17,507 bases of DNA, taken from Candidatus Wolframiiraptor sp. EX4484-121 (lineage in GTDB: Archaea > Thermoproteota > Nitrososphaeria_A > Caldarchaeales > Wolframiiraptoraceae). The number at the start of each line of letters is the position of its first letter. Within the stretch, counting starts at the first letter, position 1. Below the pieces are notes generated by a model, which was not told where the DNA came from, ran no database searches, and worked only from the letters and a program-made list of their open reading frames with translations. This document shows positions 7,273-14,241 of this stretch, piece by piece. Position numbers and translations under genes: made by a program. Location of the stretch: assembly GCA_002255105.1 (NCBI GenBank), contig NJEK01000019.1:1-17507 (forward strand). Reading direction: 5' to 3'.

Positions 7273-7736
7273 TCGATCTCATAGAGGTAGATCAGGTGGC
7301 TCCTCTCGGGTTTCCCGGCTCTAACGATATAGACCTCATCGGGCTTTAATCCAGGTATCCCGTAGTCGTGGGAGATTATCCTCGCACCCCTCTTAAGATT
7401 GAGGAGCCTAGGCTTTAAGACCTTAAGGGTTTCGGGAAGTAGGTATAGGGTGACGACATCGGCGTTCGATAAATCGAATCGATGTAGATCCGCCTTAACG
7501 ATCTCGGCGTTCTCAAGCCCAAGCCTCTCAATCCTCCTCCTAGAGTAATCTATCAGCACGTCATCGATCTCGACTCCAAGAGACCTACACCCATAGTCTC
7601 TGGCCGCCGAGATCACTATTCTCCCATCGCCGGATCCCAGGTCTATCAGGAGTTCATCGGGCTTTGGGTCCGCTATTGAGAGCATCTTCTCGACAACGTT
7701 GTGCGGAGAGGGAACGAAGGGTATCTTCTTCCTCAA
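7269..7736 (-). CDS. aKMT-like archaeal protein-lysine methyltransferase
   Basis: This small (155 residues) class I SAM-dependent methyltransferase has the compact layout of aKMT, the broad-specificity protein-lysine methyltransferase known from Sulfolobus. The N-terminus KIPFVPSPHNVVEKML resembles the family's YVPTP segment. The SAM motif I is LIDLGSGDGRIVISAA (30-45), motif II is GVEIDD (54-59, Glu56 for ribose), and VVTLYLLPETLKVLKPRL plus ISHDYGI follow as in aKMT. There is no added substrate-recognition domain. The start is TTG 7736, directly preceded by a GGGAGGGGGAGGGG purine tract that is an excellent ribosome binding site. A TATA-like GGTATATGG lies near 7779. Lysine methylation is thought to stabilise proteins in thermophiles. 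The specific assignment rests on remembered similarity. Confidence 0.8.
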   Translation of the reverse strand: MRKKIPFVPSPHNVVEKMLSIADPKPDELLIDLGSGDGRIVISAARDYGCRSLGVEIDDVLIDYSRRRIERLGLENAEIVKADLHRFDLSNADVVTLYLLPETLKVLKPRLLNLKRGARIISHDYGIPGLKPDEVYIVRAGKPERSHLIYLYEID

Positions 7737-7816
7737 CCCCTCCCCCTCCCGATCGATGCTAATGATCCTTAACCCATATACCTTTCCACCTTTTCTTAAA
7801 CCATGACCCTAAACGG

Positions 7817-7854
7817 CGGTTCCAACCGACTAAGATCTTCTGCTGGAGGCTTAG
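7817..7854. repeat. Adjacent inverted repeats upstream of the nitroreductase promoter
   Basis: CGGTTCCAACCG (7817-7828) is a perfect 5-2-5 inverted repeat. It is followed at once by CTAAG (7830-7834) and CTTAG (7850-7854), which can pair around a 15-base loop. Both lie about 20-50 bp upstream of the nitroreductase TATA region, where an operator would be expected. They are also upstream of the divergent methyltransferase promoter. No known regulator site is recognised. Confidence 0.4.
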
Positions 7855-7869
7855 GCGCGACCCGATCCC

Positions 7870-7884
7870 ATAAACTTAATAAAT
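7870..7884 (+). promoter_or_regulatory. TATA region of the nitroreductase gene
   Basis: ATAAACTTAATAAAT is the only AT-rich stretch before the nitroreductase gene. Centres at 7873-7880 predict transcription from about 7899 to 7905, close to the two candidate start codons at 7897 and 7909. This suggests a leaderless or very short-leader mRNA. Confidence 0.5.
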
Positions 7885-7896
7885 CATCAGATCTGT

Positions 7897-8394
7897 ATGG
7901 AGGACGGCATGTCACTTCTAGAGGTCATCTTTAAGCGTAGGAGTATCCGCAGATATAAGAGACAGCCAATTCCAGACGATGTCTTGAAGAATATTCTGGA
8001 GGCTGGCAGGCTGGCTCCATCCGCTAATAATCTCCAGCCGTGGCACTTCATAGTCGTAACCGATCAAAAGCTTAAGGAGGGGCTGATAAGTGGGATATGG
8101 AATAGGTTCATCAAGGATGCCCCGGTAGTCATCGTCGGATGCGGGGATAAGAGGAGTAAATGGTCAACGGTGGATGTAGCGATAGCCCTGGAGAACATGG
8201 TTATAGCAGCGGCGGCTCAGGGGATTGGATCATGCTGGATAGGAGACTTCGACGAGGGAAAGGTCAAAAGGCTGCTGAACATCCCGAATAATCTAAAGGT
8301 TGTCGCCATGATCACCCTAGGATATCCGGATGAGGAGCCCGAGATGCCCAGCAAGAAGAGGCTCGAGGAGATCGTACACTACAATGGATTTTAG
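7897..8394 (+). CDS. Nitroreductase-family FMN-dependent oxidoreductase
   Basis: This is a small (165 residues) member of the nitroreductase fold, which binds FMN at a dimer interface and reduces quinones, nitro compounds or other acceptors with NAD(P)H. KRRSIRRYKRQPIPDDVLKNIL (about 13-34) carries the Arg-Arg-Ser-x-Arg FMN phosphate motif. LAPSANNLQPWHFIVV (39-54) is the second FMN motif. DVAIALENMVIAAAAQGIGSCWIG is the conserved central helix and strand. The length fits the compact archaeal type. A second ATG at 7909 is preceded by GGAGG at five bases and may be the true start, which would remove four residues (MEDG). The physiological substrate is unknown. It ends convergently with the amidotransferase gene, overlapping by four bases. 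Confidence 0.88.
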   Translation: MEDGMSLLEVIFKRRSIRRYKRQPIPDDVLKNILEAGRLAPSANNLQPWHFIVVTDQKLKEGLISGIWNRFIKDAPVVIVGCGDKRSKWSTVDVAIALENMVIAAAAQGIGSCWIGDFDEGKVKRLLNIPNNLKVVAMITLGYPDEEPEMPSKKRLEEIVHYNGF

Positions 8395-9203
8395 TCCAAA
8401 ACATGCCTAATATCGTATCTGACCTCCTCCCCCTCGATCCAAGCGGTCAATAGATCCCCATTACCCAAACTTACCCAGCCGTCATCCCTCCAAAGTTTTT
8501 CCGAGGCTATAACGAGCACATCTCCCTCATCTAGAAACGTTAGGGTGTAGTATGGCGAATCCTTATAGCATATAGACTTCAGGTTTTCTCCCTCGAGATA
8601 CCTGTTATATGCGTAGAGCTTCTCCCCATCCGAGAATATGGCGTTTAAGCTCGTGAACGGATTCTTGTAACCCTTGCCGGACGACCTCATGGCCTTTAAG
8701 AGCATCCCCTCAACCCACCTCAACGCCCCATATACATCTTCCTCCAGATCCCATCCCTTCATTAAGAGCGCGAAGTAGACCTCGCTATCGTTATTTCCCT
8801 TTACGATAGACCTGTATTCGCCTAAGAACTCCATCGCCTCATCCACTGCCCTGATCACCCCATTATGCGCAAATATCCTATTATGGTATTTGAAGGGCTG
8901 GGAGTTCTCAACACCTATCAACTCGTCTCTGGGCAATCCCCTCGGGTTGCTCGCCTTCCTAACGTGAGCTACTATGATCCTCGATGAGATGGAGGCCGCC
9001 ACCCTCCTAAAGAGATCACGTTCGGAATAGACCGGCCTCTCGCTCCTAAACAATCTCGGAGAACCATCCAGATAATAGCTTACACCCCATCCATCACCCT
9101 GCTTCCCAAGCTCAGCCTGCCTTAAGAGCGAGCAATCGGCTTGAATTAGATGCTTAAGTGGAGTGAGGGGTTTAACGCTGATTATCCCAAGCATCCTGCA
9201 CAT
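8391..9203 (-). CDS. Class II glutamine amidotransferase domain protein (YafJ/DUG3-like)
   Basis: The protein begins MCRMLG, so that removal of Met exposes Cys2 as the N-terminal nucleophile of a class II (Ntn) glutaminase. Supporting motifs are QGDGWG (35-40), AHVRKAS (79-85), ENSQPF (99-104, glutamine binding), AHNG (112-115, oxyanion hole) and NDSE (138-141). At 270 residues it consists only of the glutaminase domain, with no synthetase part, like E. coli YafJ and yeast Dug3, which act on unknown or gamma-glutamyl substrates. The start codon must be 9203 because Cys2 has to follow Met1. A TATA box about 28 bp upstream makes the mRNA leaderless. No neighbour suggests a synthetase partner. 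Confidence 0.87.
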   Translation of the reverse strand: MCRMLGIISVKPLTPLKHLIQADCSLLRQAELGKQGDGWGVSYYLDGSPRLFRSERPVYSERDLFRRVAASISSRIIVAHVRKASNPRGLPRDELIGVENSQPFKYHNRIFAHNGVIRAVDEAMEFLGEYRSIVKGNNDSEVYFALLMKGWDLEEDVYGALRWVEGMLLKAMRSSGKGYKNPFTSLNAIFSDGEKLYAYNRYLEGENLKSICYKDSPYYTLTFLDEGDVLVIASEKLWRDDGWVSLGNGDLLTAWIEGEEVRYDIRHVLD

Positions 9204-9210
9204 ATCTATC

Positions 9211-9236
9211 TAAAAATCAAAGTCTTCAGATTTTTA
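9211..9236. promoter_or_regulatory. Perfect 8-bp inverted repeat over the amidotransferase TATA box
   Basis: TAAAAATC (9211-9218) and GATTTTTA (9229-9236) are perfect inverted copies around ten bases. On the minus strand the outer arm (TTAAAAATC) is the amidotransferase TATA box, centred near 9232, 28 bp before ATG 9203. The inner arm lies about at the transcription start. The repeat could act as an operator. It could also form a hairpin followed by U-rich RNA that ends transcription of the upstream gene. Confidence 0.5.
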
Positions 9237-9268
9237 ATTTTCCAGGGGTCTTGCTTTAAGGCGGCCCC

Positions 9269-9661
9269 CTATGGGAGGGAGACCTCGAGATATTCGGCCT
9301 TCTCCGAACATCTTCTGAGGATCTCTGCTATCCTCTCAGCCGCGGTTGAGAGCATATCATATAGTTCATCGGCATCCAGCCCAATAGATCTACATCTCTC
9401 CCGATCCAGAGCATATGGGGCTCTGACCCAGATCATTAAGAGATCGCTTATCCTAGCCACTCTGAGGTGTGGGAGGCCGATCACAGCCGCCTCATGGGAA
9501 GGGGTTAAGGCGAACCCCTCAGCCCTACTCTCAGGGCTCAGTCCGACAGACCTCCCGGCGTCCAAAATCTCTCTTAGTAAGCTCTCAGCCCTCTCACCGC
9601 TTATCTTCAACGTTATCCGGATCCTCGCCAACCTATCCCTTAATTCCCCGACGTTGCTCAC
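9269..9661 (-). CDS. Unrecognised 130-residue protein
   Basis: I do not recognise this family. The protein has an N-terminal charged strand-helix segment (LARIRITLKISGERAESLLREI), a middle part with ALTPSHEAAVIGLPHLRVARISDLLMIWVRAP, and a C-terminal helix (ADELYDMLSTAAERIAEILRRCSEKAEYL). No signal peptide or membrane helix is seen. It starts with GTG 9661, the only usable start near the beginning of the frame. It follows the unknown 299-residue gene by 29 bases, so the two probably form an operon. Codon usage (AGG/AGA, ATA, CTC) matches the neighbours and the frame is free of stops over its full length, so it is probably a real gene despite a competing antisense ORF. Confidence 0.6.
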   Translation of the reverse strand: MSNVGELRDRLARIRITLKISGERAESLLREILDAGRSVGLSPESRAEGFALTPSHEAAVIGLPHLRVARISDLLMIWVRAPYALDRERCRSIGLDADELYDMLSTAAERIAEILRRCSEKAEYLEVSLP

Positions 9662-9690
9662 GGATAGAGGTCGATTAACTGGGCTTTAAG

Positions 9691-10590
9691 TCATAGCCTC
9701 CCGTGCAGGTTCTCGGCCGCTATGACTCCTAATCCATTCTTGACCAAGGCTCTGGCGGTCCTGTTTACCGCGTCATGTTTATCGAGATAGTTTTGTAGCA
9801 GATAGTTCATCAAGCCCTTACTGAGGATCTCCTCCTTCGGAATGAAGTATTCCAATATGTTCGATGGATGCTCTATCCTGATCTCGTCCCGAAATCCCAG
9901 CTTCTCCCTGATATACGCCGTTAGCTCGATCGTGTAGACGTCGACGGAGTTTGAGAGGTTTAGTCCCGAGAGTGCGGTGGTTCCATCCTGTCTGCTGAAT
10001 AGCTTGGCCATCATGATTGTCCAGAGACAGCAGTATGGATTATCGTGACCCAGATAAACCGAGATCTTAAACTTGATATCCACTCCAAGCCTATACAAGA
10101 TGAATCCCAAGAGGACGTTCAGAACCTCTCTTACCCCATAGCTGACATAGTAGTGGAGGAGTTCCTCAACCCAGCTCAAGACATATCTATTCGGAACTCC
10201 GATCCCCCCAAAGTATCCCGTAATGGCTTCGCATCCGCCGAGATGGACGTTTATCGGCTGGCCATCCGGCCCGGGCATCGTTCCCCTAGTATCTAGGGTC
10301 ACCACGTGGGTTGCTCCCATGATCTGGGTTGCGGCGATGAGCGCTGGCAAGTCCCCGTCCTCGACTAATTCCTTCATGGATCTCGTCGTGATGTATCTGG
10401 CTGGCATGAGATCCCCTTTCTCAATCGCTCTCTCCGCCTCCTTGATGAGCCACTTAAAGAAGTTGCAGGCGCTGATCTCCAGGGTGACCTTCGGAGCCTT
10501 ATCAAAGTCCATTAACTCGAATTCTTCGCCCAGTAGGTCCTCACAATATCGTCTTAACTCCACAAATCCTCCCGCATCCCGCTTCCTCAT
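9691..10590 (-). CDS. Unrecognised ~300-residue protein, probably a soluble enzyme
   Basis: I do not recognise this family. It looks like a soluble alpha/beta enzyme. Notable segments likely to be conserved are MGATHVVTLDTRGTMPGPDG (92-111), INVHLGGCEAITGYFGG, VYLGHDNPYCCLWTIMMAKL with paired cysteines, and SRQDGTTALSGLNLSNSVD. The alternation of strands and loops rich in Asp, His and Gly suggests an active site on a barrel-like fold (inference). ATG 10590 is the first canonical start. The frame stays open upstream to about 10647 with protein-like codons, and a clear AGGAG site (10641-10637) precedes an ATC codon at 10632. The protein may therefore begin about 14 residues earlier. It is divergent from argG and in line with the small unknown gene downstream. 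Confidence 0.65.
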   Translation of the reverse strand: MRKRDAGGFVELRRYCEDLLGEEFELMDFDKAPKVTLEISACNFFKWLIKEAERAIEKGDLMPARYITTRSMKELVEDGDLPALIAATQIMGATHVVTLDTRGTMPGPDGQPINVHLGGCEAITGYFGGIGVPNRYVLSWVEELLHYYVSYGVREVLNVLLGFILYRLGVDIKFKISVYLGHDNPYCCLWTIMMAKLFSRQDGTTALSGLNLSNSVDVYTIELTAYIREKLGFRDEIRIEHPSNILEYFIPKEEILSKGLMNYLLQNYLDKHDAVNRTARALVKNGLGVIAAENLHGRL

Positions 10591-10666
10591 GAGCCACTCA
10601 AGGTCCTCGACATAGTCTGGATTAACCTTGATTAAACTCCTTTCGCGTCACCGTCTATGCATGCAA

Positions 10667-10680
10667 AGTATTTATTTAAG
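10667..10680. promoter_or_regulatory. Shared divergent AT-rich promoter of argG and the unknown operon
   Basis: AGTATTTATTTAAG reads as a TATA element in both directions. On the plus strand it predicts a start near 10699, making argG (TTG 10701) leaderless. On the minus strand it predicts a start near 10648, just upstream of an AGGAG site at 10641-10637. One element may thus set the balance between the two divergent genes. Confidence 0.55.
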
Positions 10681-10700
10681 ACGAGAGAGCTGATAATGGA

Positions 10701-11882
10701 TTGTCGGATAAGGTCGCCTTAGCCTACTCCGGGGGACTCGACTCAACCCTTATAGCCATACTTCTGAGGGAGCGCTACGGCTTCAAGGAGGTCGTCGGGG
10801 TCTTAGTCGATGTCGGGCAGGGAGATGAGGAGATAAGGCTCGCCAAGGAGAGGGCGGAGAGGCTTGGAATAGATCTCAGGTTTATCGACGCGAAGGAGGA
10901 GTTCGTGAAAGACTACGTCCATAAATGCATCAAGGCCAATGGAAGCTATGAGGGGTATCCGGTCGGAACCTCGATGAGCAGGATCTTGATAGGGCTCAAG
11001 ACCGCGGAGGTCGCTATCAGGGAGGGGATAGACGCTGTAGCCCATGGGGCGACCGGGAAGGGAAATGACCAGTTCAGGCTTGAGGTCGCCTTCAAGTATG
11101 CCGGGCCGCATCTGAGGATAATCGCCCCTGTCAGGGAGCTCAACCTCACAAGAACCCAGGAGGAGGAGATGCTTAGAAAATATGGGATCGAGGTTAAGAG
11201 GGCTAGGGGGAGGATAGGCGGGGATGTCAACCTCTGGTCGCATTCGATAGGGAGCGGACAGTTCGAGGATCTAAAGACTCCATGCCCGGAAGAGGAGTAC
11301 TATTGGGTTAAGCCTCTGAGAGAGGCTCCGGACGAGCCTAAAGAATTGACGATAAGGTTCGAGAAAGGGGTCCCGGTCGAGATCGATGGGATAAGAGATC
11401 CGGTGGAGATGATCACGAAGCTCAACCTGATCGGAGGAGAGTATGGGATCGGGAAGATAGACATCTTAGAAGATGGGATTATAGGCTTCAAGTCCAGGGA
11501 GATCTACGAGGCTCCGGCGGCCACGATCCTCCTAACCGTGCATAAGGATCTAGAGCAACTAACCCTTACGAAGGAGCAGCTTAGGCTGAAGCGGGATCTA
11601 GATAGGCTTTGGGCCGACATGGTTTACCACGGCCTCTGGCTCCATCCGCTGAGAAGGGATCTGGACGCATTCATAGACTCAACCCAGAAATGGGTTAACG
11701 GAGAGGTGACGATAAGACTTCAAAAAGGGTTCTTCGAGATAATTGAGAGAAGGTCTGAAGACGCGTTATTCGCGCCGGAGATAAGGAGCTTGAAGGCGGC
11801 TGGATTCGATCAGAGAGACTCGACGGGAGCCGTCAGGATCTTCACCCTACCATTCCAGCTATATAGTAAGAAGGGGCGCTAG
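10701..11882 (+). CDS. argG: Argininosuccinate synthase
   Basis: This enzyme condenses citrulline and aspartate with ATP to argininosuccinate, the penultimate step of arginine synthesis. The N-terminal PP-loop is ALAYSGGLDST (7-16). Other family motifs are SYEGYPVGTSMSR (82-94, citrulline binding), AHGATGKGNDQ (114-124), NLWSHSIGSG and SREIYEAPAA near residue 270. At 393 residues the length is normal. The segment after NLWSHS is QFEDLKTPCPEEEYYWV, close to but not identical with the common form, as in some archaeal ArgG. The start is TTG, placed 28 bases after an AT-rich TATA element, with no ribosome binding site. A nearby ATG (10696) is out of frame. argH is not adjacent here. Confidence 0.93.
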   Translation: MSDKVALAYSGGLDSTLIAILLRERYGFKEVVGVLVDVGQGDEEIRLAKERAERLGIDLRFIDAKEEFVKDYVHKCIKANGSYEGYPVGTSMSRILIGLKTAEVAIREGIDAVAHGATGKGNDQFRLEVAFKYAGPHLRIIAPVRELNLTRTQEEEMLRKYGIEVKRARGRIGGDVNLWSHSIGSGQFEDLKTPCPEEEYYWVKPLREAPDEPKELTIRFEKGVPVEIDGIRDPVEMITKLNLIGGEYGIGKIDILEDGIIGFKSREIYEAPAATILLTVHKDLEQLTLTKEQLRLKRDLDRLWADMVYHGLWLHPLRRDLDAFIDSTQKWVNGEVTIRLQKGFFEIIERRSEDALFAPEIRSLKAAGFDQRDSTGAVRIFTLPFQLYSKKGR

Positions 11883-12062
11883 AGAAGCCCACCTCAACTC
11901 AGATAGCTCCGGGAGATTGCCCTGTATCAAGGACTCAAATGATGGAGGCTGAGGAACGGGATAGTCGATCCTTACTCATGGGAAAGGTTGACTAGAGTTG
12001 CGCCGCCTCCTTTAGCTTCAAGTGGTGGAGTGTATCTGGCGAGTGTCCGAGGAGTTGGAGCG
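11883..12062. other. 180-bp gap between convergent argG and tbp with no recognised feature
   Basis: Both flanking genes end here. I see no tRNA, no C/D sRNA with proper box spacing (ATGATGG at 11938 and CTGA at 11947 are only three bases apart) and no T-run terminator. A short open stretch of about 37 codons continues after argG in another frame, but it has no credible start. It could hold 3' untranslated sequence only. Confidence 0.4.
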
Positions 12063-12632
12063 CTAGGTAGGAATGTACGTTATTAGCTTGTTCTCTTCAA
12101 GTGTTCCTTTCAGCTTGTAGACGGCTTCGTAGACCTCCCTCTCAGTCTTCGCGCCGGTGCAGACGAGCTTTCCGCTCGCAAACATCAAAATCACAACTTT
12201 CGGCTCAGTCATCCTATAGATTAAGCCGGGAAACTGCTCAGGTTCATACATGGTATTTTCCAGCTTCTCCGCAGCCGTCTCCAGGTCTATCTTTGCGTGT
12301 AGATCTACGGATGCTACTATGTTCTGGATCTCGATTTCCGGTTCGTGTTTTATGAGGAATCCCTCTCTTTTTAGGAGTTTGACGACTGTTTGTACGGCTT
12401 TTATCGATTCTTGTTCGCTTTTGGCTCCGGTGCAGACCATTTTTCCGGATGAGAAGATTAGGGTCGCCGTCTTGGGTTTCGCGAGCCTGAATACGAGTCC
12501 CGGGAACTGGGCTGGCTTATACTCGGTCTCGGGGAATGCCCTCTGGATCTGGGTTAGGTCTAGGGTTTGGTTTATCGTCACGGAGGCCACGACGTTCTCG
12601 ATCCTTATCGTGGGCTCGGGAGTCTTGCTCAT
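12063..12632 (-). CDS. tbp: TATA-box binding protein
   Basis: General transcription factor that binds archaeal TATA boxes and recruits TFB and RNA polymerase. The 189-residue protein is the typical two-fold repeat. Repeat one has IENVVASVTI, FPGLVFRL (43-50) and TLIFSSGKMVCTGAKS (57-72). Repeat two has IQNIVASVDL, FPGLIYRM (134-141) and ILMFASGKLVCTGAKT. The intercalating aromatic positions are kept (Phe43, Phe60, Phe134, Phe151), with Phe48 and Tyr139 in the loops. The N-terminal extension before the first repeat is only about ten residues. The open frame continues upstream to 12719, but those residues read through the TATA elements. ATG 12632 fits the family start and lies 28 bp after a TATA box. 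Confidence 0.97.
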   Translation of the reverse strand: MSKTPEPTIRIENVVASVTINQTLDLTQIQRAFPETEYKPAQFPGLVFRLAKPKTATLIFSSGKMVCTGAKSEQESIKAVQTVVKLLKREGFLIKHEPEIEIQNIVASVDLHAKIDLETAAEKLENTMYEPEQFPGLIYRMTEPKVVILMFASGKLVCTGAKTEREVYEAVYKLKGTLEENKLITYIPT

Positions 12633-12640
12633 TCTCTCGA

Positions 12641-12685
12641 CCTTTATAAGCCCCTTATTTATAATGGATGGAGGGTTATAAACCT
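12641..12685 (-). promoter_or_regulatory. Three tandem TATA-like elements before the TBP gene
   Basis: Three TATA-like boxes occur within 45 bp: CTTATAAAGG (12641-12650), TTATAAATAA (12655-12665) and GGTTTATAACC (12674-12684, itself palindromic). The middle one is correctly spaced for a start near 12634, giving a leaderless TBP mRNA. The others could be alternative promoters or extra TBP-binding sites allowing the protein to limit its own synthesis (inference). Confidence 0.6.
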
Positions 12686-12726
12686 TTAGAATGCGCCTGC
12701 GCCCCAGCCCTGGAGGCACAACCCCG

Positions 12727-13632
12727 TCAAATACCCTTAATATGCTTGATCCCAGTCTTCAGTTCATGTAGTCTCTCGGCAAGCTCCTCGATGAGCTCCG
12801 CGTTCTCGAGCCTATTTAGTAGGTTGACCGGGATCTTGGCCAACCCCCTATGAGCGCCTGCTATGGCGCCGGCCATACATCCTATCGTATCCCTATCTCC
12901 TCCCAAGCTCACGGCGAATCTTATCGACTCCATCGGGTCTTGAAATCTGAGGTAGCTGTAGATCGCGGTTGGGACTGAGTTGAATGACTCGACGCCGTTT
13001 CCAAGCTCCTTAACAACTTCAATCTTATCTGGTTTCATTCTCAGCAATTTCAAGACCTTACCCAACTTCTCTCTATAGATCTCTACCGAGGTCTCGGCAA
13101 CCAGGATCTCGATGAAATCTCTTGGATCAACATCATCTAATTTACTCGATTTGACGGCGATGGATATGCTTCTGGCCTGGATGTATGCTCCCTCTATTCC
13201 GAGCGGATGGCTATGGGTTGGTTTGGAAGCATTCTCGACCATCTCCCTGAGAATTTTTGGATCGTCGTAGAGTAAGCCTACCGGGGTTATCCTCATCGCC
13301 GCGCCATTCCCATAGGATCCCCCGGGATAGAACCTCCTATCCAGTCCAAATGGCCCCAACCCCCTCCTAACCATCCTAAATATCCTCGGAGGACCTGGGC
13401 CATATCCCCTCCATGGCTCCCGCTCATAGGCTTCGATGAACTTTCGAAGTAGATTTGATGGATCTATTATGCCGTTGTCCTCTACGATCTCCTCGGCCAA
13501 AGCTATCATCATGGCAGTGTCGTCGGTATATCTCAAGATCCTCCCCACCCTGAGATTTGATGCTCCGAGCGCGTCTCCAAGGGCTGATGCGAGCATGGAT
13601 CCCTTAAACTTGTCCAGCAGGTCATCCATCAC
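12727..13632 (-). CDS. ADP-ribosylglycohydrolase family protein
   Basis: This DraG/ARH-fold hydrolase removes ADP-ribose from proteins or related substrates using two Mg ions. The all-helical family hallmarks are FKGSMLASALGDALGAS (9-25), YTDDTAMM (35-42, metal-binding Thr36, Asp37, Asp38), THSHPLGIEGAY (139-150) and SLGGDRDTIGCMAGAIAGA (242-260, metal-binding Asp246 and Asp248). Its 301 residues match the family. The start overlaps the flavodoxin stop: GTG 13632 and ATG 13629 are both possible, with a GGGAGG site upstream, so the two genes are translationally coupled. The natural substrate is unknown. A role in reversing NAD-linked modification is the family expectation. Confidence 0.9.
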   Translation of the reverse strand: MMDDLLDKFKGSMLASALGDALGASNLRVGRILRYTDDTAMMIALAEEIVEDNGIIDPSNLLRKFIEAYEREPWRGYGPGPPRIFRMVRRGLGPFGLDRRFYPGGSYGNGAAMRITPVGLLYDDPKILREMVENASKPTHSHPLGIEGAYIQARSISIAVKSSKLDDVDPRDFIEILVAETSVEIYREKLGKVLKLLRMKPDKIEVVKELGNGVESFNSVPTAIYSYLRFQDPMESIRFAVSLGGDRDTIGCMAGAIAGAHRGLAKIPVNLLNRLENAELIEELAERLHELKTGIKHIKGI

Positions 13633-14117
13633 TCCGATCTACCTCCCCTCTCCAGATACATTTTCTTGATCTGTTCAGCAAATCTTGAAGCCATCTCTAA
13701 ATCATCCTTATTCGGTCTCCCCTTATTGATTCCGCCGAAAAGCTTTAGGGGGCCATGGGTTGAGTATCCCCTACAGGTGAACTCTCCCAAAATTTCGAAC
13801 CCCCTTTCCAATAACTTCTTCCTCAAAGCCCTATGATAGTCATGGATTATTTGGATCTTGGGAAGCGCGCTCGTCGAGAAGATGAATGCATATTTATCTC
13901 GGACCTTTGGGAATCTATCCAAGAGCTTTAGGAGGGCTGCATGATTTCTTCCAAGATATATTCCAGAACCGAATCCAAGTAGGTGATAGTTTAGCAGGTC
14001 TTTAACATCCGCCTCAACCGCTTTAATGAATCTCGCTCCAAGCGTCTCCGCTATAACCTCGCCGATCTTCTTCGTATTTCCATGATGGATCGACATATAG
14101 ACAACCGCAACCCTCAT
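13629..14117 (-). CDS. Flavodoxin-family protein
   Basis: Small FMN-binding electron carrier or redox domain of 162 residues. VVYMSIHHGNTKKIGEVIA (5-23) contains the FMN-phosphate loop (residues 9-16), with His-His in place of the more usual Thr. LGFGSGIYLGRNHAAL (47-62) is the isoalloxazine-side loop. Near the C-terminus, EFTCRGYSTHGPLKLFGG followed by KGRPNKDDLEMASRFAEQI is typical of a group of archaeal and clostridial flavodoxin-like proteins. No membrane or extra domain is present. A TATA element (TTATAATA) about 30 bp upstream predicts a nearly leaderless mRNA. It is the first gene of a two-gene unit with the ADP-ribosylglycohydrolase. Confidence 0.85.
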   Translation of the reverse strand: MRVAVVYMSIHHGNTKKIGEVIAETLGARFIKAVEADVKDLLNYHLLGFGSGIYLGRNHAALLKLLDRFPKVRDKYAFIFSTSALPKIQIIHDYHRALRKKLLERGFEILGEFTCRGYSTHGPLKLFGGINKGRPNKDDLEMASRFAEQIKKMYLERGGRSE

Positions 14118-14141
14118 GTCGACACGGAGTTATCCACTCAG

Positions 14142-14153
14142 CTATTATAAGTA
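14142..14153 (-). promoter_or_regulatory. TATA box of the flavodoxin/ADP-ribosylglycohydrolase unit
   Basis: On the minus strand ACTTATAATAG is centred near 14147, about 30 bp before ATG 14117. Transcription would begin around 14121. No ribosome binding site is visible, fitting a leaderless start. Confidence 0.6.
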
Positions 14154-14241
14154 TCTTCTAAATCGACTATGTGAGATGGGCGAGATCTGTTTTTGAGATT
14201 CAAGTAAAACTCTTAGACCGATTTTCTCATAATTTCTTGGG

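Noticed and set aside
7811..7830. T-arm-like GGTTCCAACC suggesting a tRNA
   Set aside because: Stem and loop lengths are wrong and no acceptor, D or anticodon arms can be drawn around it.
9150..9689. 179-codon plus-strand ORF across the amidotransferase start and the small unknown gene
   Set aside because: It runs through a promoter region and is Ser/Leu/Arg-rich without motifs. The minus-strand reading has a proper amidotransferase N-terminus and consistent codon use.
10223..10615. 130-codon plus-strand ORF opposite the unknown 299-residue gene
   Set aside because: Ser/Pro-rich translation with no domain features, typical of a mirror reading of a real gene. The minus-strand protein has enzyme-like motifs and a promoter.
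11938..11950. ATGATGG followed by CTGA in the argG-tbp gap, as a C/D sRNA
   Set aside because: The two boxes are only three bases apart and no second box pair is present.
11884..11993. Short open frame after argG containing tandem ATGs
   Set aside because: No ribosome binding site or promoter and no recognisable composition, so it is too short to support.
12250..12681. 143-codon plus-strand ORF antisense to TBP
   Set aside because: It is the shadow of TBP, which is unmistakable on the other strand.
12633..12719. N-terminal extension of TBP (start at 12719)
   Set aside because: The added 29 residues are encoded by promoter DNA with three TATA-like boxes. Archaeal TBPs begin close to the first repeat.
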